DNA of 64,000 bases from Luteococcus peritonei (GCF_039526385.1 NZ_BAAAIX010000001.1:62001-126000), one strand, 5' to 3'; counted from the first letter of the stretch, positions 25,389 to 35,215 are shown. Notes: generated by a model not told the origin, from the letters alone. Translations and numbers: made by a program.

Positions 25389-26461
25389 AGAACATCCTGT
25401 TGGCCGGGGCGCTGGCCATGCTCGGCACCCTGCTGGGCACCCGGGTGCTGATCGGCTACCTGGTGCGCCAGGGCTATGGCCAGTTCATCCGCGACGACGG
25501 GCCCACCTCGCACCACACCAAGCGTGGCACGCCCACCATGGGCGGCGTGGTGATCATCGCCTCGGTGGTGCTGGCCTACTTCCTGGCGCACCTGCTCACC
25601 TGGACCCCGGTCACCGCCTCCGCGCTGCTGGTGCTCTACCTGTTCGTGGCGCACGGCGTGCTGGGCTTCCTGGACGACTGGACCAAGATCTCGCGGCAGC
25701 GCTCGCTGGGCCTCAAGGGCCGGGCGAAGATGCTGGGCCAGGGCTTCATCGCCGCCTCCTTCGCCGTGATGGCCATCGAGTTCTTCCCGAACCGGCGCGG
25801 CATCAATCCCGCCTCCAATGCCATCTCCTTCCTGCGTGACATCAGCTGGCTGGTGCTGCCCACCGTGGTGGCGGTGGTCTGGATCATGCTGCTGATCGCC
25901 GGCGCCTCCAATGCCGTCAACCTCACCGACGGGCTGGACGGCCTGGCCACCGGCGCGGCGACCATGGTTTTCGCGGCCTATGCGCTGCTCAACATCTGGC
26001 AGTTCAACCAGTGGTGCGGGCGTGAGTCCACCGCCGGTCCGCTGTGCTACGAGGTGCGTGACCCGCACGACCTGTCCGTGGTGGCGATGGCCATGGCGGG
26101 TGCCTGCTTCGGCTTCCTGTGGTGGAATGCCAAGCCGGCCAAGATCTTCCTGGGCGACACCGGCTCGCTGGCCATCGGCGCCGGCCTGGCCGGCCTGGCC
26201 ATCTGCACCCGCACCGAATTCCTGCTGGTGATCCTGGGCGCCCTCTTCGTCATCGAGACCGTCTCGGTGATGATCCAGGTGAGCTACTTCAAGGCCACCG
26301 GCGGCAAGCGGGTCTTCAAGATGACCCCGCTGCACCACCACTTCGAGCTGCTGGGCTGGGGCGAGGTCACCGTGGTGATCCGCTTCTGGATCATCTGCGG
26401 CCTGGCGGTGGCCGCCGGCCTGGGCATCTTCTACGCGGAATGGGTGGTGGGGCAGCAGTGA
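25385..26461 (+). CDS. mraY: Phospho-MurNAc-pentapeptide transferase MraY
   Basis: 358 residues with about ten membrane segments. Signatures include HHTKRGTPTMGGVVII near residue 40-55, GFLDDWTKI (catalytic acidic pair), NLTDGLDGLATG near 178, FLGDTGSLAIG, and the terminal KRVFKMTPLHHHFELLGW near 308-325. MraY makes lipid I on the inner face of the membrane. GTG start overlaps the murF stop; GTGA overlap with murD follows. Confidence 0.96.
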   Translation: MKNILLAGALAMLGTLLGTRVLIGYLVRQGYGQFIRDDGPTSHHTKRGTPTMGGVVIIASVVLAYFLAHLLTWTPVTASALLVLYLFVAHGVLGFLDDWTKISRQRSLGLKGRAKMLGQGFIAASFAVMAIEFFPNRRGINPASNAISFLRDISWLVLPTVVAVVWIMLLIAGASNAVNLTDGLDGLATGAATMVFAAYALLNIWQFNQWCGRESTAGPLCYEVRDPHDLSVVAMAMAGACFGFLWWNAKPAKIFLGDTGSLAIGAGLAGLAICTRTEFLLVILGALFVIETVSVMIQVSYFKATGGKRVFKMTPLHHHFELLGWGEVTVVIRFWIICGLAVAAGLGIFYAEWVVGQQ

Positions 26462-27945
26462 GCCTCGACTGGATCGACGACGCCGACCGAACCTCCGACT
26501 GGCAGCAGGCCAGGGTCGTGGTGGCCGGCCTGGGCACCTCCGGCTTCGCCGCGGCCGACGGGCTGCTCGAGGTGGGCGCGCAGGTGCGCGTGCTGGACGA
26601 GAACGACGATGCCGCGAACACCGAGAAGGCCACCGTGCTGGAGATGCTCGACGCCCGCGTCGAGCTGGGCCGTGGCACCACCACCGAGCTGCCCGACGAC
26701 GTCGACCTGGTGGTCACCTCGCCCGGCTGGCGCCCCTCGGCGCCGCTGCTGGCCCAGGCCGCCGAGCGCGGCATCCCGATCTGGGGCGAGGTGGAGCTGG
26801 CCTACCGGCTGCAGCACCCCGACCGCGTGGTGCCGTGGCTGGCAGTGACCGGCACCAACGGCAAGACCACCACCACCCAGATGCTGGAATCCATCCTGCT
26901 GGCCGCCGGGCTGAAGTCCTCGGCGGTGGGCAACATCGGCCGCCCGGTGATGGAGGCGGTGCTCGACGAGACCGCCTACGACGTGCTGGCCGTCGAGCTG
27001 TCCAGCTTCCAGCTGCACTGGATGACCCGCGGCGGCCGGATGAGCCCGGCCATGCACTCGGCCGCGGTACTCAACCTGCAGCCCGACCACCTGCAGTGGT
27101 ACGTCGGCCAGGGCTTCGAGGGCACCGAGCCGATCGAGGCCTACGGCGCCGACAAGGCCCGGATCTACGAGCAGGTGCGCCACAGCTGCGTCTACAACGT
27201 CGCCGACCCGGCCACCGAGCGGATGGTCGAACAGGCCGAGGTGGTCGAGGGCGCCCGCGCCATCGGCTTCACCCTGGGCGTGCCCGGGATGAGCATGCTG
27301 GGCGTCGTCGACGACCTGATCGTGGACCGCGCCTTCGTGGAGCAGCGCAAGGACTCGGCCCTGGAGCTGGCCCGGATCGAGGACGTGCACCCCGCGGCCC
27401 CGCACAATGTGGAGAACGCCCTGGCCGCCGCCGCGCTGGCCCGCTCCTTCGGCGTGAACGCCCGCGCGGTGGGCGAGGGCCTGCGCAACCTGACGCTGGG
27501 CGGGCACCGGATCCAGACCGTCGCCGAGCGCGAGGGCGTGGCCTGGGTGGACGACTCCAAGGCCACCAACCCGCACGCCGCCAACTCCTCGATGCGCGCC
27601 TTCGACTCGATCGTGTGGATCGCGGGTGGCCAGGCCAAGGGCACCACCTTCGACGACCTGGTGGCCACCCATGCCGACAAGCTGCGTGGCGCCGTCCTGC
27701 TGGGCGTGGACCGCGCGGTGGTGGCCGAGGCGCTGGCCCGCCACGCCCCGGACGTCCCCGTGGTCGTGGTCGACGACGCCTCCACCGCGGCGATCCAGGC
27801 CGCGGTCCGGGCGGCGGCTAGCATGGCACGCCCCGGCGACACCGTCCTGCTGGCGCCCGGTTGCGCCAGCCAGGACATGTGGAGCGGCTACGACGCCCGC
27901 GGCGACGACTTCGCCGCCGCGGTGAAGGCGCTGGACCAGGCCTGA
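26458..27945 (+). CDS. murD: UDP-MurNAc-L-Ala D-glutamate ligase MurD
   Basis: 495 residues. N-terminal Rossmann fold (VVVAGLGTSGFAAADGLLEV), ATP loop AVTGTNGKTTTTQMLES near residue 130, VELSSFQLHWM, VLNLQPDHLQWY and the C-terminal WVDDSKATNPHAANSSMRAF are typical. MurD adds the second residue, D-Glu. GTG at 26458 overlaps the mraY stop. A 55-base gap separates it from ftsW, the first real gap since rsmH. Confidence 0.95.
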   Translation: MSLDWIDDADRTSDWQQARVVVAGLGTSGFAAADGLLEVGAQVRVLDENDDAANTEKATVLEMLDARVELGRGTTTELPDDVDLVVTSPGWRPSAPLLAQAAERGIPIWGEVELAYRLQHPDRVVPWLAVTGTNGKTTTTQMLESILLAAGLKSSAVGNIGRPVMEAVLDETAYDVLAVELSSFQLHWMTRGGRMSPAMHSAAVLNLQPDHLQWYVGQGFEGTEPIEAYGADKARIYEQVRHSCVYNVADPATERMVEQAEVVEGARAIGFTLGVPGMSMLGVVDDLIVDRAFVEQRKDSALELARIEDVHPAAPHNVENALAAAALARSFGVNARAVGEGLRNLTLGGHRIQTVAEREGVAWVDDSKATNPHAANSSMRAFDSIVWIAGGQAKGTTFDDLVATHADKLRGAVLLGVDRAVVAEALARHAPDVPVVVVDDASTAAIQAAVRAAASMARPGDTVLLAPGCASQDMWSGYDARGDDFAAAVKALDQA

Positions 27946-28000
27946 TCCGGTCCCCGGCGGGGGCCGACGGGCAGAGCACGACGACAGGAACGAGCAGCAG

Positions 28001-29434
28001 GTGGCAGCCACGAACCCGGTGGGGGACGACGAGCGCGGCACGGGCCGCGGCCGTCCCGCGCGCCCGGCCGGCCAGGCGCGCAGGCGCCCCGCCGGCCAGC
28101 GGTCCACCGGGCAGCCCTCCGGCGCCCAGCCCACCGCGGGCCAGCGCGCGGCCTCGACCCAGCGTGGGGCATCGGCCCAGCACAGCCGCCAGCAGCGCGG
28201 CCGCTCCGGTGCCACCGCGGTGCCGCGCTCCGGCCGGCTCGGGGCCCTGGGCGAGGCGCTCAATGCGCCGCTGGCCTCCTGGTACCTGGTGCTGGTCTCC
28301 TCCAGCCTGCTGGTCTTCCTGGGCGCGCTGATGGTGCTCTCTGCCTCCTCGGTCTACTCCCAGTCGATCTCGGACAACCCCTGGTACATCGCCCAGCGCC
28401 AGCTGATGTTCCTGGTGCTGGGTCTGCCGCTGGCGTGGTGGGTGAGCCGCCGCGAGGAGAGGACGCTCAAGACCCTGGGCTGGGTGGGCTTCATCGGGGC
28501 GCTGGTCCTGCTCCTGCTGGTCTTCGTGCCGGGCTTCGGTGACGACGCCGGCAAGGGCAACCTGGCCTGGCTCAAGCTGGGCCCGATCCGGATCCAGCCC
28601 TCCGAGTTCGCCAAGCTGGGCCTGGTGGCCTGGTCGGCGGCGGTGATCGCCGCGAAGGAGAAGGTGCTGGACCGGCCGCGCGAGCTGGCCTTCCCGCTGC
28701 TGGTGGGCTTCGCGCTGGTGGAGATCCTGGTGCTGGCCCAGAAGGACCTGGGCACCGGCCTCGTGATCGCCGCCATCATCTTCTCGATCCTGTTCGTGAT
28801 CGGCGTCCCGGGCCGGATGCTGGGCGCGCTGGGCGGCGTCGGCCTGCTGGGTGTGGCCTTCCTGGTCATCACCAGCCCGAACCGGATGAAGCGCATCCTG
28901 ATCTTCTGGGGTGCCAGCGATGCCGACCCCAATGCCTCGCAGCAGCCGATGTCGGCCATCTACGCCCTGGCCTCCGGCGGCTGGTGGGGCAGGGGACTGG
29001 GCTACTCACGCCAGAAGTGGGGCAACCTGAACGACGGCGCCCAGAACGACTTCATCTTCGCCGTGCTCGGCGAGGAGCTGGGCCTGATGGGCACGCTCGC
29101 CGTGCTCTGCCTGTTCGCGGTGCTCTGCTATGCCGGCTACCGGATCGCGATGCGCGCGGACTCCATCTTCATCCGGGTGCTGGCCGCGGCCACCACCAGC
29201 TGGCTGATGTTCCAGGCGCTGGTCAACATCGGCGTGGCCATGAAGATGCTGCCCGTGGTCGGCGTCCCGTTGCCCTTCATCTCCGCCGGCGGCTCCGCGC
29301 TGCTGGCCAACCTGCTGGCCGTCGCCCTGCTGCTGGCCTGCGCGCGCCAGGAGCCGGAGGCGCGCCGGCTGCGGGAGCGCAAGGCTGGCGGGCCCCGGCC
29401 CCGAATCACTACGGTGGTGGACGGGGACCGATGA
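28001..29434 (+). CDS. ftsW: Peptidoglycan polymerase FtsW (SEDS family)
   Basis: 477 residues. About 85 Arg/Pro/Gln/Ala-rich cytoplasmic residues precede ten or so membrane segments. SEDS motifs include LVLAQKDLGTGLVIAAIIFS and the ending GVPLPFISAGGSALLANLLA. FtsW polymerises septal glycan strands together with FtsI; it was earlier annotated as a lipid II flippase. GTG start with a distant AGGA. Its stop overlaps a possible upstream murG start. Confidence 0.93.
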   Translation: MAATNPVGDDERGTGRGRPARPAGQARRRPAGQRSTGQPSGAQPTAGQRAASTQRGASAQHSRQQRGRSGATAVPRSGRLGALGEALNAPLASWYLVLVSSSLLVFLGALMVLSASSVYSQSISDNPWYIAQRQLMFLVLGLPLAWWVSRREERTLKTLGWVGFIGALVLLLLVFVPGFGDDAGKGNLAWLKLGPIRIQPSEFAKLGLVAWSAAVIAAKEKVLDRPRELAFPLLVGFALVEILVLAQKDLGTGLVIAAIIFSILFVIGVPGRMLGALGGVGLLGVAFLVITSPNRMKRILIFWGASDADPNASQQPMSAIYALASGGWWGRGLGYSRQKWGNLNDGAQNDFIFAVLGEELGLMGTLAVLCLFAVLCYAGYRIAMRADSIFIRVLAAATTSWLMFQALVNIGVAMKMLPVVGVPLPFISAGGSALLANLLAVALLLACARQEPEARRLRERKAGGPRPRITTVVDGDR

Positions 29435-29505
29435 TCCCCGACGGGCACCCTGCACCACCCTTCCCCGACCTCACCGGCCGCCCGTCGCCGGACCCAGGAG
29501 CACCC

Positions 29506-30675
29506 ATGCCCCAGACCCAGGCCGCCGAGCGCCAGCAGGCGCCGCGCGTGGTGCTCGCCGGCGGCGGCACCACCGGACACATCGCCCCCATGATCGCCAC
29601 CGCGGAGGCCCTGCAGCGCCTGGCCCCCGGCGCCGCGCTGGTCTGCATCGGCACCACGAAGGGTCTCGAGGGGCGCCTGGTGCCGCAGGCCGGCCTGGAG
29701 CTGCGGATGATCCCGCCGGTCCCGCTGCCCCGCAAGCCCGGGCCCGACCTGCTCAAGGTGCCCGCCCGGCTGGCCGGCTCGGTGCGCCGCGCGGGCGCCG
29801 TGTTGGACGAGCACGGGGCCCAGGTGGTGGTGGGCTTCGGTGGCTATGTCTCGCTGCCCGCCTACCTGGCCGCCCGCCGCCGGGGCATCCCGGTGGTGCT
29901 GCACGAGGGCAATGCCGTGCCCGGGCTGGCCAACAAGGTGGCCGCCCGCTTCGCCCGCCGGGTGCTGGCCTCCTTCCCCGGCACCCCGCTGCCGCGCGCC
30001 GAGGCCGTCGGCCTTCCGCTGCGCGCCTCGCTGACCGAGCTGGCCCGCCTGGGCCGCACCAGCGGCGCCCGCCAGGCCCGCGAGGAGCTGGGTCTCGACC
30101 CCGATCGAGCGACGCTGCTGGTCACCGGCGGCTCCCAGGGCGCCCGCAGCATCAACCAGGCCACCCTCGCCGCCCGCGACGAGCTGCTGGCCGCCGGCGT
30201 GCAGGTGCTGCACGTGCTGGGCCCCCGCAACCTCACCGAGCAGACCATCGCCACCACCCACCCGACCACGGGGGCGCGGTACGTGCCGGTCGGCTATGTG
30301 GACGGCATGGAGCGCGCCTATGCCGCGGCCGACCTGATGGTCTGCCGCTCCGGTGCCGGCACCGTCTGCGAGGCGGCCTCCACCGGGCTGCCCGCCGTCT
30401 TCGTCCCGCTGCCGCACGGCAACGGCGAACAGGCCCGCAATGCCGACGCCCTGGTGGCGGCCGGCGGCGGCGTGCTGGTGCCCGATGCCGAGGTCGACGG
30501 CCCCCGGCTGCTCGCCGAGGTGCTGGGCCGGATCACCGATGCGGACCAGCTCGCCACCATGGGGCGGGTGGGGCCCGGCCTGATCGCCGCCGACGCCGCC
30601 GACCGCGTGGCCCAGGTCGTGCTGGACTGCTGCCAGCCGGCTCCCCGTGGAGAAGGAGAAGACCATGCTGCGTGA
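29506..30675 (+). CDS. murG: UDP-GlcNAc:lipid I N-acetylglucosaminyltransferase MurG
   Basis: 389 residues. GGGTTGHIAPMIATAEAL near residue 20, GFGGYVSLPAYLAARRRGIP, HEGNAVPGLANKVAARFA, VTGGSQGARSINQ and CRSGAGTVCEAASTGLPAVF are GT28/MurG signatures. It converts lipid I to lipid II at the membrane. The ATG at 29506 has AGGAG 6 bases upstream; an ATG at 29431 overlapping the ftsW stop would add 25 Pro-rich residues. The C terminus overlaps murC by 11 bases. Confidence 0.94.
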   Translation: MPQTQAAERQQAPRVVLAGGGTTGHIAPMIATAEALQRLAPGAALVCIGTTKGLEGRLVPQAGLELRMIPPVPLPRKPGPDLLKVPARLAGSVRRAGAVLDEHGAQVVVGFGGYVSLPAYLAARRRGIPVVLHEGNAVPGLANKVAARFARRVLASFPGTPLPRAEAVGLPLRASLTELARLGRTSGARQAREELGLDPDRATLLVTGGSQGARSINQATLAARDELLAAGVQVLHVLGPRNLTEQTIATTHPTTGARYVPVGYVDGMERAYAAADLMVCRSGAGTVCEAASTGLPAVFVPLPHGNGEQARNADALVAAGGGVLVPDAEVDGPRLLAEVLGRITDADQLATMGRVGPGLIAADAADRVAQVVLDCCQPAPRGEGEDHAA

Positions 30676-32080
30676 ACCCGTCGAGGTGCTGCCCGCCGAG
30701 CAGGTGGGGCCGGTGCACTTCATCGCCATCGGTGGCGCCGGCATGAGCGGCATCGCCGAGCTCTACCACCAGCTGGGCGTCGAGGTCTCCGGTTCGGACC
30801 AGGCCGACTCGCCCACCCTGCGCCAGCTGGCCGCCGACGGCATCCGCACCCACGTCGGGCACGACGCCGCACAGCTGGGCCAGGCGCGCACGGTGGTGGT
30901 CTCCTCGGCCATCCGCGAGGACAATCCGGAGCTGGCGGCCGCCCGCGAACGAGGGCTGCGGATCTGGCACCGTTCCACCGCCCTGGCCGCGCTGATGCTG
31001 GGCCGCGAGGGCGTGGCGGTGGCCGGCACCCATGGCAAGACCACCACCACCGGGATGACCTCGGTGATGCTCACCGAGGTGGGTGCCGATCCCTCCTATG
31101 TGATCGGCTCCCCGCTGGCCAGCACCGGCCGCAGCGCCCACCTGGGGGCGGGGGAGGCCTTCGTCGTGGAGGCCGACGAGTCCGACGGCACCTTCCTGCA
31201 GTACCCGGCCACCATCGCCGTGGTGACCAATGTGGAGGCCGACCACCTGGACAACTGGGGCACCCCGGAGGCCTACCGTCGCGGCTTCGAGCGCTTCACC
31301 ACCGGCGAGCACGTGCGCGCGGTGGTGCTGGACGGCGACGACCCGATGGCCGCCGAGCTGGGCCAGTGGCTGCGCGAGCAGGGCCGCACGGTGCTGGCCT
31401 ACGGTGAGCAGGCGGACTGCGAGCTGCGGCTGTCCCACCTGGACTTCGAGGGCACCACCGCCGGCTGCACCATCAGCCATGACGGGTGGACCGGACGGCT
31501 GCAGCTGCAGGTGCCGGGCCGCTACAACCTGGGCAATGCCGCCGCCGCCTTCGCGGTGGGTCGGCTGCTGGGCCACCAGCCGCAGGCGCTGGTGGAGGCG
31601 ATCGGCAGCTTCACCGGAACCCTGCGACGCTTCCAGCTGGTGGGCGAGGCCGCCGGGGTGCGGGTCTACGACGACTACGCGCACCACCCCACCGAGGTGC
31701 GTGCCGCGCTCACCGCCGCGCGCAAGGCCGCCGGCGAGGGCCGCCTGGTGGCCTGCTTCCAGCCCCACCTGTACAGCCGCACCAAGGAGTTCGCCACCGA
31801 CTTCGGCGAGGCCCTGGCACTGGCCGACCTGGTGGTGCTCACCGATGTCTACGGCGCCCGCGAGGACCCGATGGAGGGCGTCGACGGCACCCTGGTGCTG
31901 GACGCCGCCCTGGCGGCCGGGGCGCAGGCCGTCTACGTACCCAACAAGGCACACCTGCACAATGCGCTGGCCGAGCTGGTGGCGCCGGGCGACCTGGTGA
32001 TGACCCTGGGTGCCGGCGACGTGACCCTGGTGGGTCCGCTACTGGTGGAGCAGCTCGGTGGGCGCGAGGGTGAGCGGTGA
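30665..32080 (+). CDS. murC: UDP-MurNAc L-alanine ligase MurC
   Basis: 471 residues. FIAIGGAGMSGIAELYHQLG near residue 20-40, VAGTHGKTTTTGMTSVMLTE near 118-137, VEADESDGTFLQYPATIAVV and the C-terminal VYDDYAHHPTEVRAALTAAR are diagnostic. MurC adds the first residue of the stem peptide. ATG at 30665 has GGAG 6 bases upstream; a GTG at 30647 is less well placed. GTGA overlap with ftsQ. Confidence 0.95.
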   Translation: MLREPVEVLPAEQVGPVHFIAIGGAGMSGIAELYHQLGVEVSGSDQADSPTLRQLAADGIRTHVGHDAAQLGQARTVVVSSAIREDNPELAAARERGLRIWHRSTALAALMLGREGVAVAGTHGKTTTTGMTSVMLTEVGADPSYVIGSPLASTGRSAHLGAGEAFVVEADESDGTFLQYPATIAVVTNVEADHLDNWGTPEAYRRGFERFTTGEHVRAVVLDGDDPMAAELGQWLREQGRTVLAYGEQADCELRLSHLDFEGTTAGCTISHDGWTGRLQLQVPGRYNLGNAAAAFAVGRLLGHQPQALVEAIGSFTGTLRRFQLVGEAAGVRVYDDYAHHPTEVRAALTAARKAAGEGRLVACFQPHLYSRTKEFATDFGEALALADLVVLTDVYGAREDPMEGVDGTLVLDAALAAGAQAVYVPNKAHLHNALAELVAPGDLVMTLGAGDVTLVGPLLVEQLGGREGER

Positions 32081-32835
32081 CCGCTGGGGAACCGGCCGAG
32101 CAGCGGCGTCCCCGCCCCGCCACCCCCACCGACGTCTCGGCGGCCATCGCGGAGCGCCGTCGGCGGGAGCGCCGTCGGCGCCGCCTGCTGGTGGGCGCGG
32201 TCGCCGGCCTGCTGGCGCTCTCCCTGCTGCTGGTCTGGCTGGTGCGCTTCAGCTCCGTGCTGGCGGTGCGCACCGTCGAGGTCACCGGCACCCGCCTGGT
32301 GGACGCGAAGCAGGTGGAGCAGGCCGCCGAGGTGCCGCTGGGCACCCCGATCGCCCGGCTCGAGACCGGGCCGGTGGCCCAGCGCGTGGTGGACCGGCTG
32401 ACACCGGTGGGCTCCGTGCGGGTGCGCACCCGGCTGCCGGGCACCGTCGTGCTGGAGGTCAGCGAGCGCACCCCGGTCTACGAGCGGCGCACCGCCACCG
32501 GCTACCAGTGGGTGGACGCGGCGGGCGTGATCTTCCACACCGAGGCCAAGCACGCCAAGGGACGCACCATCGTCACCACTCCCGGCGTGCAGAACCGCAC
32601 CCTGGCCGACATCGCCACCGTGGTGGCCGCCCTGCCGCCGGCGCTGGCCCAGCGGGTGGACCACGTCACGGCCGCCAGCGGCGACGACATCGTGCTGGTG
32701 CTGGACAAGGGCCAGCAGGTGCGCTGGGGCAGTGCCGCCGCCAGTGCCGACAAGGCGAAGGTGGCCATGGTGCTGCTGGGGCAGAAGGCCACCGTCTTCG
32801 ACGTCTCCAGCCCGGGCAGCCCCAGCACCCGCTGA
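32077..32835 (+). CDS. ftsQ: Cell division protein FtsQ
   Basis: 252 residues. A basic cytoplasmic tail (ERRRRERRRRRLLVGAV) leads into one membrane segment near residue 42-62. A POTRA domain begins near residue 64 (VRTVEVTGTRLVDAKQVEQA), and the FtsQ beta domain has TVVLEVSERTPVYERR and WVDAAGVIF. FtsQ scaffolds the FtsB-FtsL pair. It ends the overlapping run of genes; ftsZ has its own promoter. Confidence 0.92.
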   Translation: MTAGEPAEQRRPRPATPTDVSAAIAERRRRERRRRRLLVGAVAGLLALSLLLVWLVRFSSVLAVRTVEVTGTRLVDAKQVEQAAEVPLGTPIARLETGPVAQRVVDRLTPVGSVRVRTRLPGTVVLEVSERTPVYERRTATGYQWVDAAGVIFHTEAKHAKGRTIVTTPGVQNRTLADIATVVAALPPALAQRVDHVTAASGDDIVLVLDKGQQVRWGSAAASADKAKVAMVLLGQKATVFDVSSPGSPSTR

Positions 32836-32918
32836 CCGGGTCAACAGCGGCCTTCGGGAATCCTTCAGCCACGGCCTCAAGGTCTGGTTGAGAGTCTGCA
32901 GGCAACCTTCAAGCGCTG

Positions 32919-32949
32919 TTGGACACGGCTTTTGCCCCTCTCATAGCCT
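32919..32949 (+). promoter_or_regulatory. Candidate ftsZ promoter
   Basis: TTGGAC at 32919-32924 and TAGCCT at 32944-32949, spacer 19 bases. It lies in the 213-base gap between ftsQ and ftsZ and leaves a leader of about 90 bases. The spacer is long, so confidence is moderate. Confidence 0.45.
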
Positions 32950-33048
32950 GTGGGGGTCAACCGATGCGTCGTTGCGCCGCCCCCCTGATGCGGGCGCCGT
33001 GCGGGCGTGCCGGAGCCCGGAACGTACAAGAATTGAGGCGGGATCCCC

Positions 33049-34311
33049 GTGGCGAGTGCTTCGCAGAACTATCTGGCAGTGATCAAGGTCGTCGGCGTGG
33101 GTGGCGGCGGCGTGAACGCCGTCAACCGCATGATCGAGGCCGGCCTGAAGGGTGTCGAGTTCATCGCGATCAACACCGACGCCCAGGCGCTGCTGATGAG
33201 CGATGCGGACGTGAAGCTCGACGTCGGCCGCGAGCTGACCCGCGGTCTGGGTGCCGGCGCGGATCCCGACAAGGGTCGCCAGGCCGCCGAGGACCACGCC
33301 GACGAGATCGAGGAGTGCCTCAAGGGCGCCGACATGGTCTTCGTCACCGCCGGTGAGGGTGGTGGCACCGGCACCGGTGGCGCCCCCGTCGTCGCCAAGA
33401 TCGCCCGCTCGCTGGGCGCGCTGACCATCGGTGTGGTGACCCGCCCCTTCTCCTTCGAGGGCAAGCGCCGCTCCACCCAGGCGGAGGAGGGCATCTCCCG
33501 CCTGCGCGACGAGGTCGACACCCTCATCGTGATCCCCAATGACAAGCTGCTGCAGATGACCGACCACCAGGTCGCGATCCTGGACGCCTTCAAGCAGGCC
33601 GACCAGGTGCTGATGCAGGGTGTCTCGGGCATCACCGACCTGATCACCACCCCGGGCCTGATCAACCTGGACTTCGCCGACGTGAAGTCCGTGATGAGCA
33701 ATGCCGGCTCCGCCCTGATGGGCATCGGCTCGGCCCGCGGTGAGGACCGCGCCCGCGCCGCCGCCGAGATGGCCATCTCCAGCCCGCTGCTGGAGGCCTC
33801 CATCGATGGTGCCCACGGCGTGCTGCTCTCGATCGCCGGTGGCTCCGACCTGGGCCTGTTCGAGGTCTCGGCCGCCGCCAACCTGATCGAGGCCGCCGCC
33901 CATGACGAGGCGAACATCATCTTCGGCACCGTGATCGACGACGGCATGGGCGACGAGGTCCGCGTCACCGTGATCGCCGCCGGCTTCGACGGTGGCCAGC
34001 CGCCGCGCCGCCAGCCCGGCGTCGCCGCTCGTCCCGGCCTGAACCTGAACGGCACCCGCAACACCTCGCTGACCCCGCCGTCGGCCCAGACCACCCCCAC
34101 CGCCACCCAGGTGGCGCGTGGCCCGATGGTCACCGGCTCCTCGGCCACCAGCCCGGCCAGCCCCGCTCCCCAGCAGCAGCCGCCGGCCCAGCCCGCCGCG
34201 CCGACCTACCAGGCCCCGGCCCAGCAGCCGGCGCAGCAGCCCTTCGAGCAGGCGCGCACCCCGCGTCCGGCCGATGACGACGACCTGGACATCCCGGACT
34301 TCCTGAAGTGA
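33049..34311 (+). CDS. ftsZ: Cell division GTPase FtsZ
   Basis: 420 residues. KVVGVGGGGVNAVNRMIEAG at the start, the tubulin signature GGGTGTGGAPVVA near residue 105 and DNKL-type NDKLLQMTDHQVAILDAF are present. So is the T7 loop region (LINLDFADVKSVMSNAGSAL). A Pro/Gln/Ala linker of about 85 residues precedes the C-terminal peptide DDDLDIPDFLK, which in relatives binds SepF. FtsZ builds the Z-ring. GTG start with GGCGGGA upstream. Confidence 0.97.
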   Translation: MASASQNYLAVIKVVGVGGGGVNAVNRMIEAGLKGVEFIAINTDAQALLMSDADVKLDVGRELTRGLGAGADPDKGRQAAEDHADEIEECLKGADMVFVTAGEGGGTGTGGAPVVAKIARSLGALTIGVVTRPFSFEGKRRSTQAEEGISRLRDEVDTLIVIPNDKLLQMTDHQVAILDAFKQADQVLMQGVSGITDLITTPGLINLDFADVKSVMSNAGSALMGIGSARGEDRARAAAEMAISSPLLEASIDGAHGVLLSIAGGSDLGLFEVSAAANLIEAAAHDEANIIFGTVIDDGMGDEVRVTVIAAGFDGGQPPRRQPGVAARPGLNLNGTRNTSLTPPSAQTTPTATQVARGPMVTGSSATSPASPAPQQQPPAQPAAPTYQAPAQQPAQQPFEQARTPRPADDDDLDIPDFLK

Positions 34312-34331
34312 CCGGGCTGTCCTGAGGCTCC

Positions 34332-34365
34332 GGACGGGGCGCGACCTGCGGGTAGCGCCCCGTCC
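34332..34365 (+). terminator. Hairpin terminator after ftsZ
   Basis: GGACGGGGCGC and GCGCCCCGTCC form a perfect 11-bp stem around a 12-base loop. It lies between ftsZ and the leaderless pgeF start. Confidence 0.7.
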
Positions 34366-34372
34366 TCGCGTC

Positions 34373-34378
34373 TAGGCT
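34373..34378 (+). promoter_or_regulatory. -10 element of leaderless pgeF
   Basis: TAGGCT with 6 bases to the ATG. It immediately follows the ftsZ terminator. Confidence 0.5.
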
Positions 34379-34384
34379 CGTGCC

Positions 34385-35146
34385 ATGTTCAGCTTCCTGG
34401 AGCGCAGCGCCGGAGTGGGGGTCGCCTTCACCGACCGCCACGGCGGGGTGAGCGACGAGCACCTCGGACCGCTCAACCTGGGCCGCACCGACGTCGACGG
34501 GCCCGAGGCCGTCGGGCGCAACGGCGAGCTGGTGGCCGCCGAGCTGGGGGTGCGCCACTGGGTGGCCACCCACCAGGTGCACGGCGCCGAGGTGCTGGTG
34601 GTGGACCGCGACTTCCTGTCCGGCTGGGGCCCGCGCAGCTGGCTGGGGGCCGATGCCGGCCAGCCGCCGCTGGTGCCGGCCGATGCGATGGTCACCGTCG
34701 AGCCCTCGACCGCCCTGGTGATCCGGGTGGCCGACTGCGTCCCGGTGCTGCTGGCCGCCGTCGACGGCAGCGTGGTGGGTGCCGCCCACGCGGGCCGCGC
34801 CGGTTTCGACCTGGGGGTGCTGCAGGCCACCGTGGAGCAGATGCGCGAGCTGGGGGCCGGCCCGATCCGGGCCTGGATCGGGCCGCACGTGTGCGGGGAG
34901 TGCTACGAGGTGCCCGACGAGATGGCGGCCGCGGTGGAGGCCCGGCATCCCGGGGTGGCGGTGCGCAGCCGCTGGGGGAGCGCCGCCCTGGACCTGGGCG
35001 CGGGTTGCGCGGCGCAACTCGCGGCCCTGGGCATCGCGGCCGAGCGGCGTGACCCCTGTACGCTCACCACCACGGACCTGCACTCCCACCGTCGCGACGC
35101 CGAGCGTGCCGGCCGGCTCGCCGGCATCATTTGGCGCGTGTCGTGA
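34385..35146 (+). CDS. pgeF: Peptidoglycan editing factor PgeF (laccase-domain/YfiH family)
   Basis: 253 residues. Metal-ligand motifs are THQVHGAEVLVV (His), VADCVPVLLA (Cys) and GAAHAGRAGFDLGVL (His), with GPHVCGECYEVPDEM in the C-terminal half. The family, once called polyphenol oxidase, includes PgeF, which prevents misincorporation of amino acids into peptidoglycan in E. coli; some members have purine-nucleoside activity. Position between ftsZ and sepF fits. Exact substrate not determinable. Confidence 0.9.
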   Translation: MFSFLERSAGVGVAFTDRHGGVSDEHLGPLNLGRTDVDGPEAVGRNGELVAAELGVRHWVATHQVHGAEVLVVDRDFLSGWGPRSWLGADAGQPPLVPADAMVTVEPSTALVIRVADCVPVLLAAVDGSVVGAAHAGRAGFDLGVLQATVEQMRELGAGPIRAWIGPHVCGECYEVPDEMAAAVEARHPGVAVRSRWGSAALDLGAGCAAQLAALGIAAERRDPCTLTTTDLHSHRRDAERAGRLAGIIWRVS

Positions 35147-35215
35147 GCCGGGTGGATCGCCCGTGCCCGGCCGAGCGGGTAACCTCGACATGACGTCTTT
35201 CAGGAGGGGCAACAC

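Noticed and set aside
29431..29505. murG start at the ATG overlapping the ftsW stop
   Set aside because: It would add 25 Pro-rich residues not typical of MurG, and the ATG at 29506 has a well-placed AGGAG.
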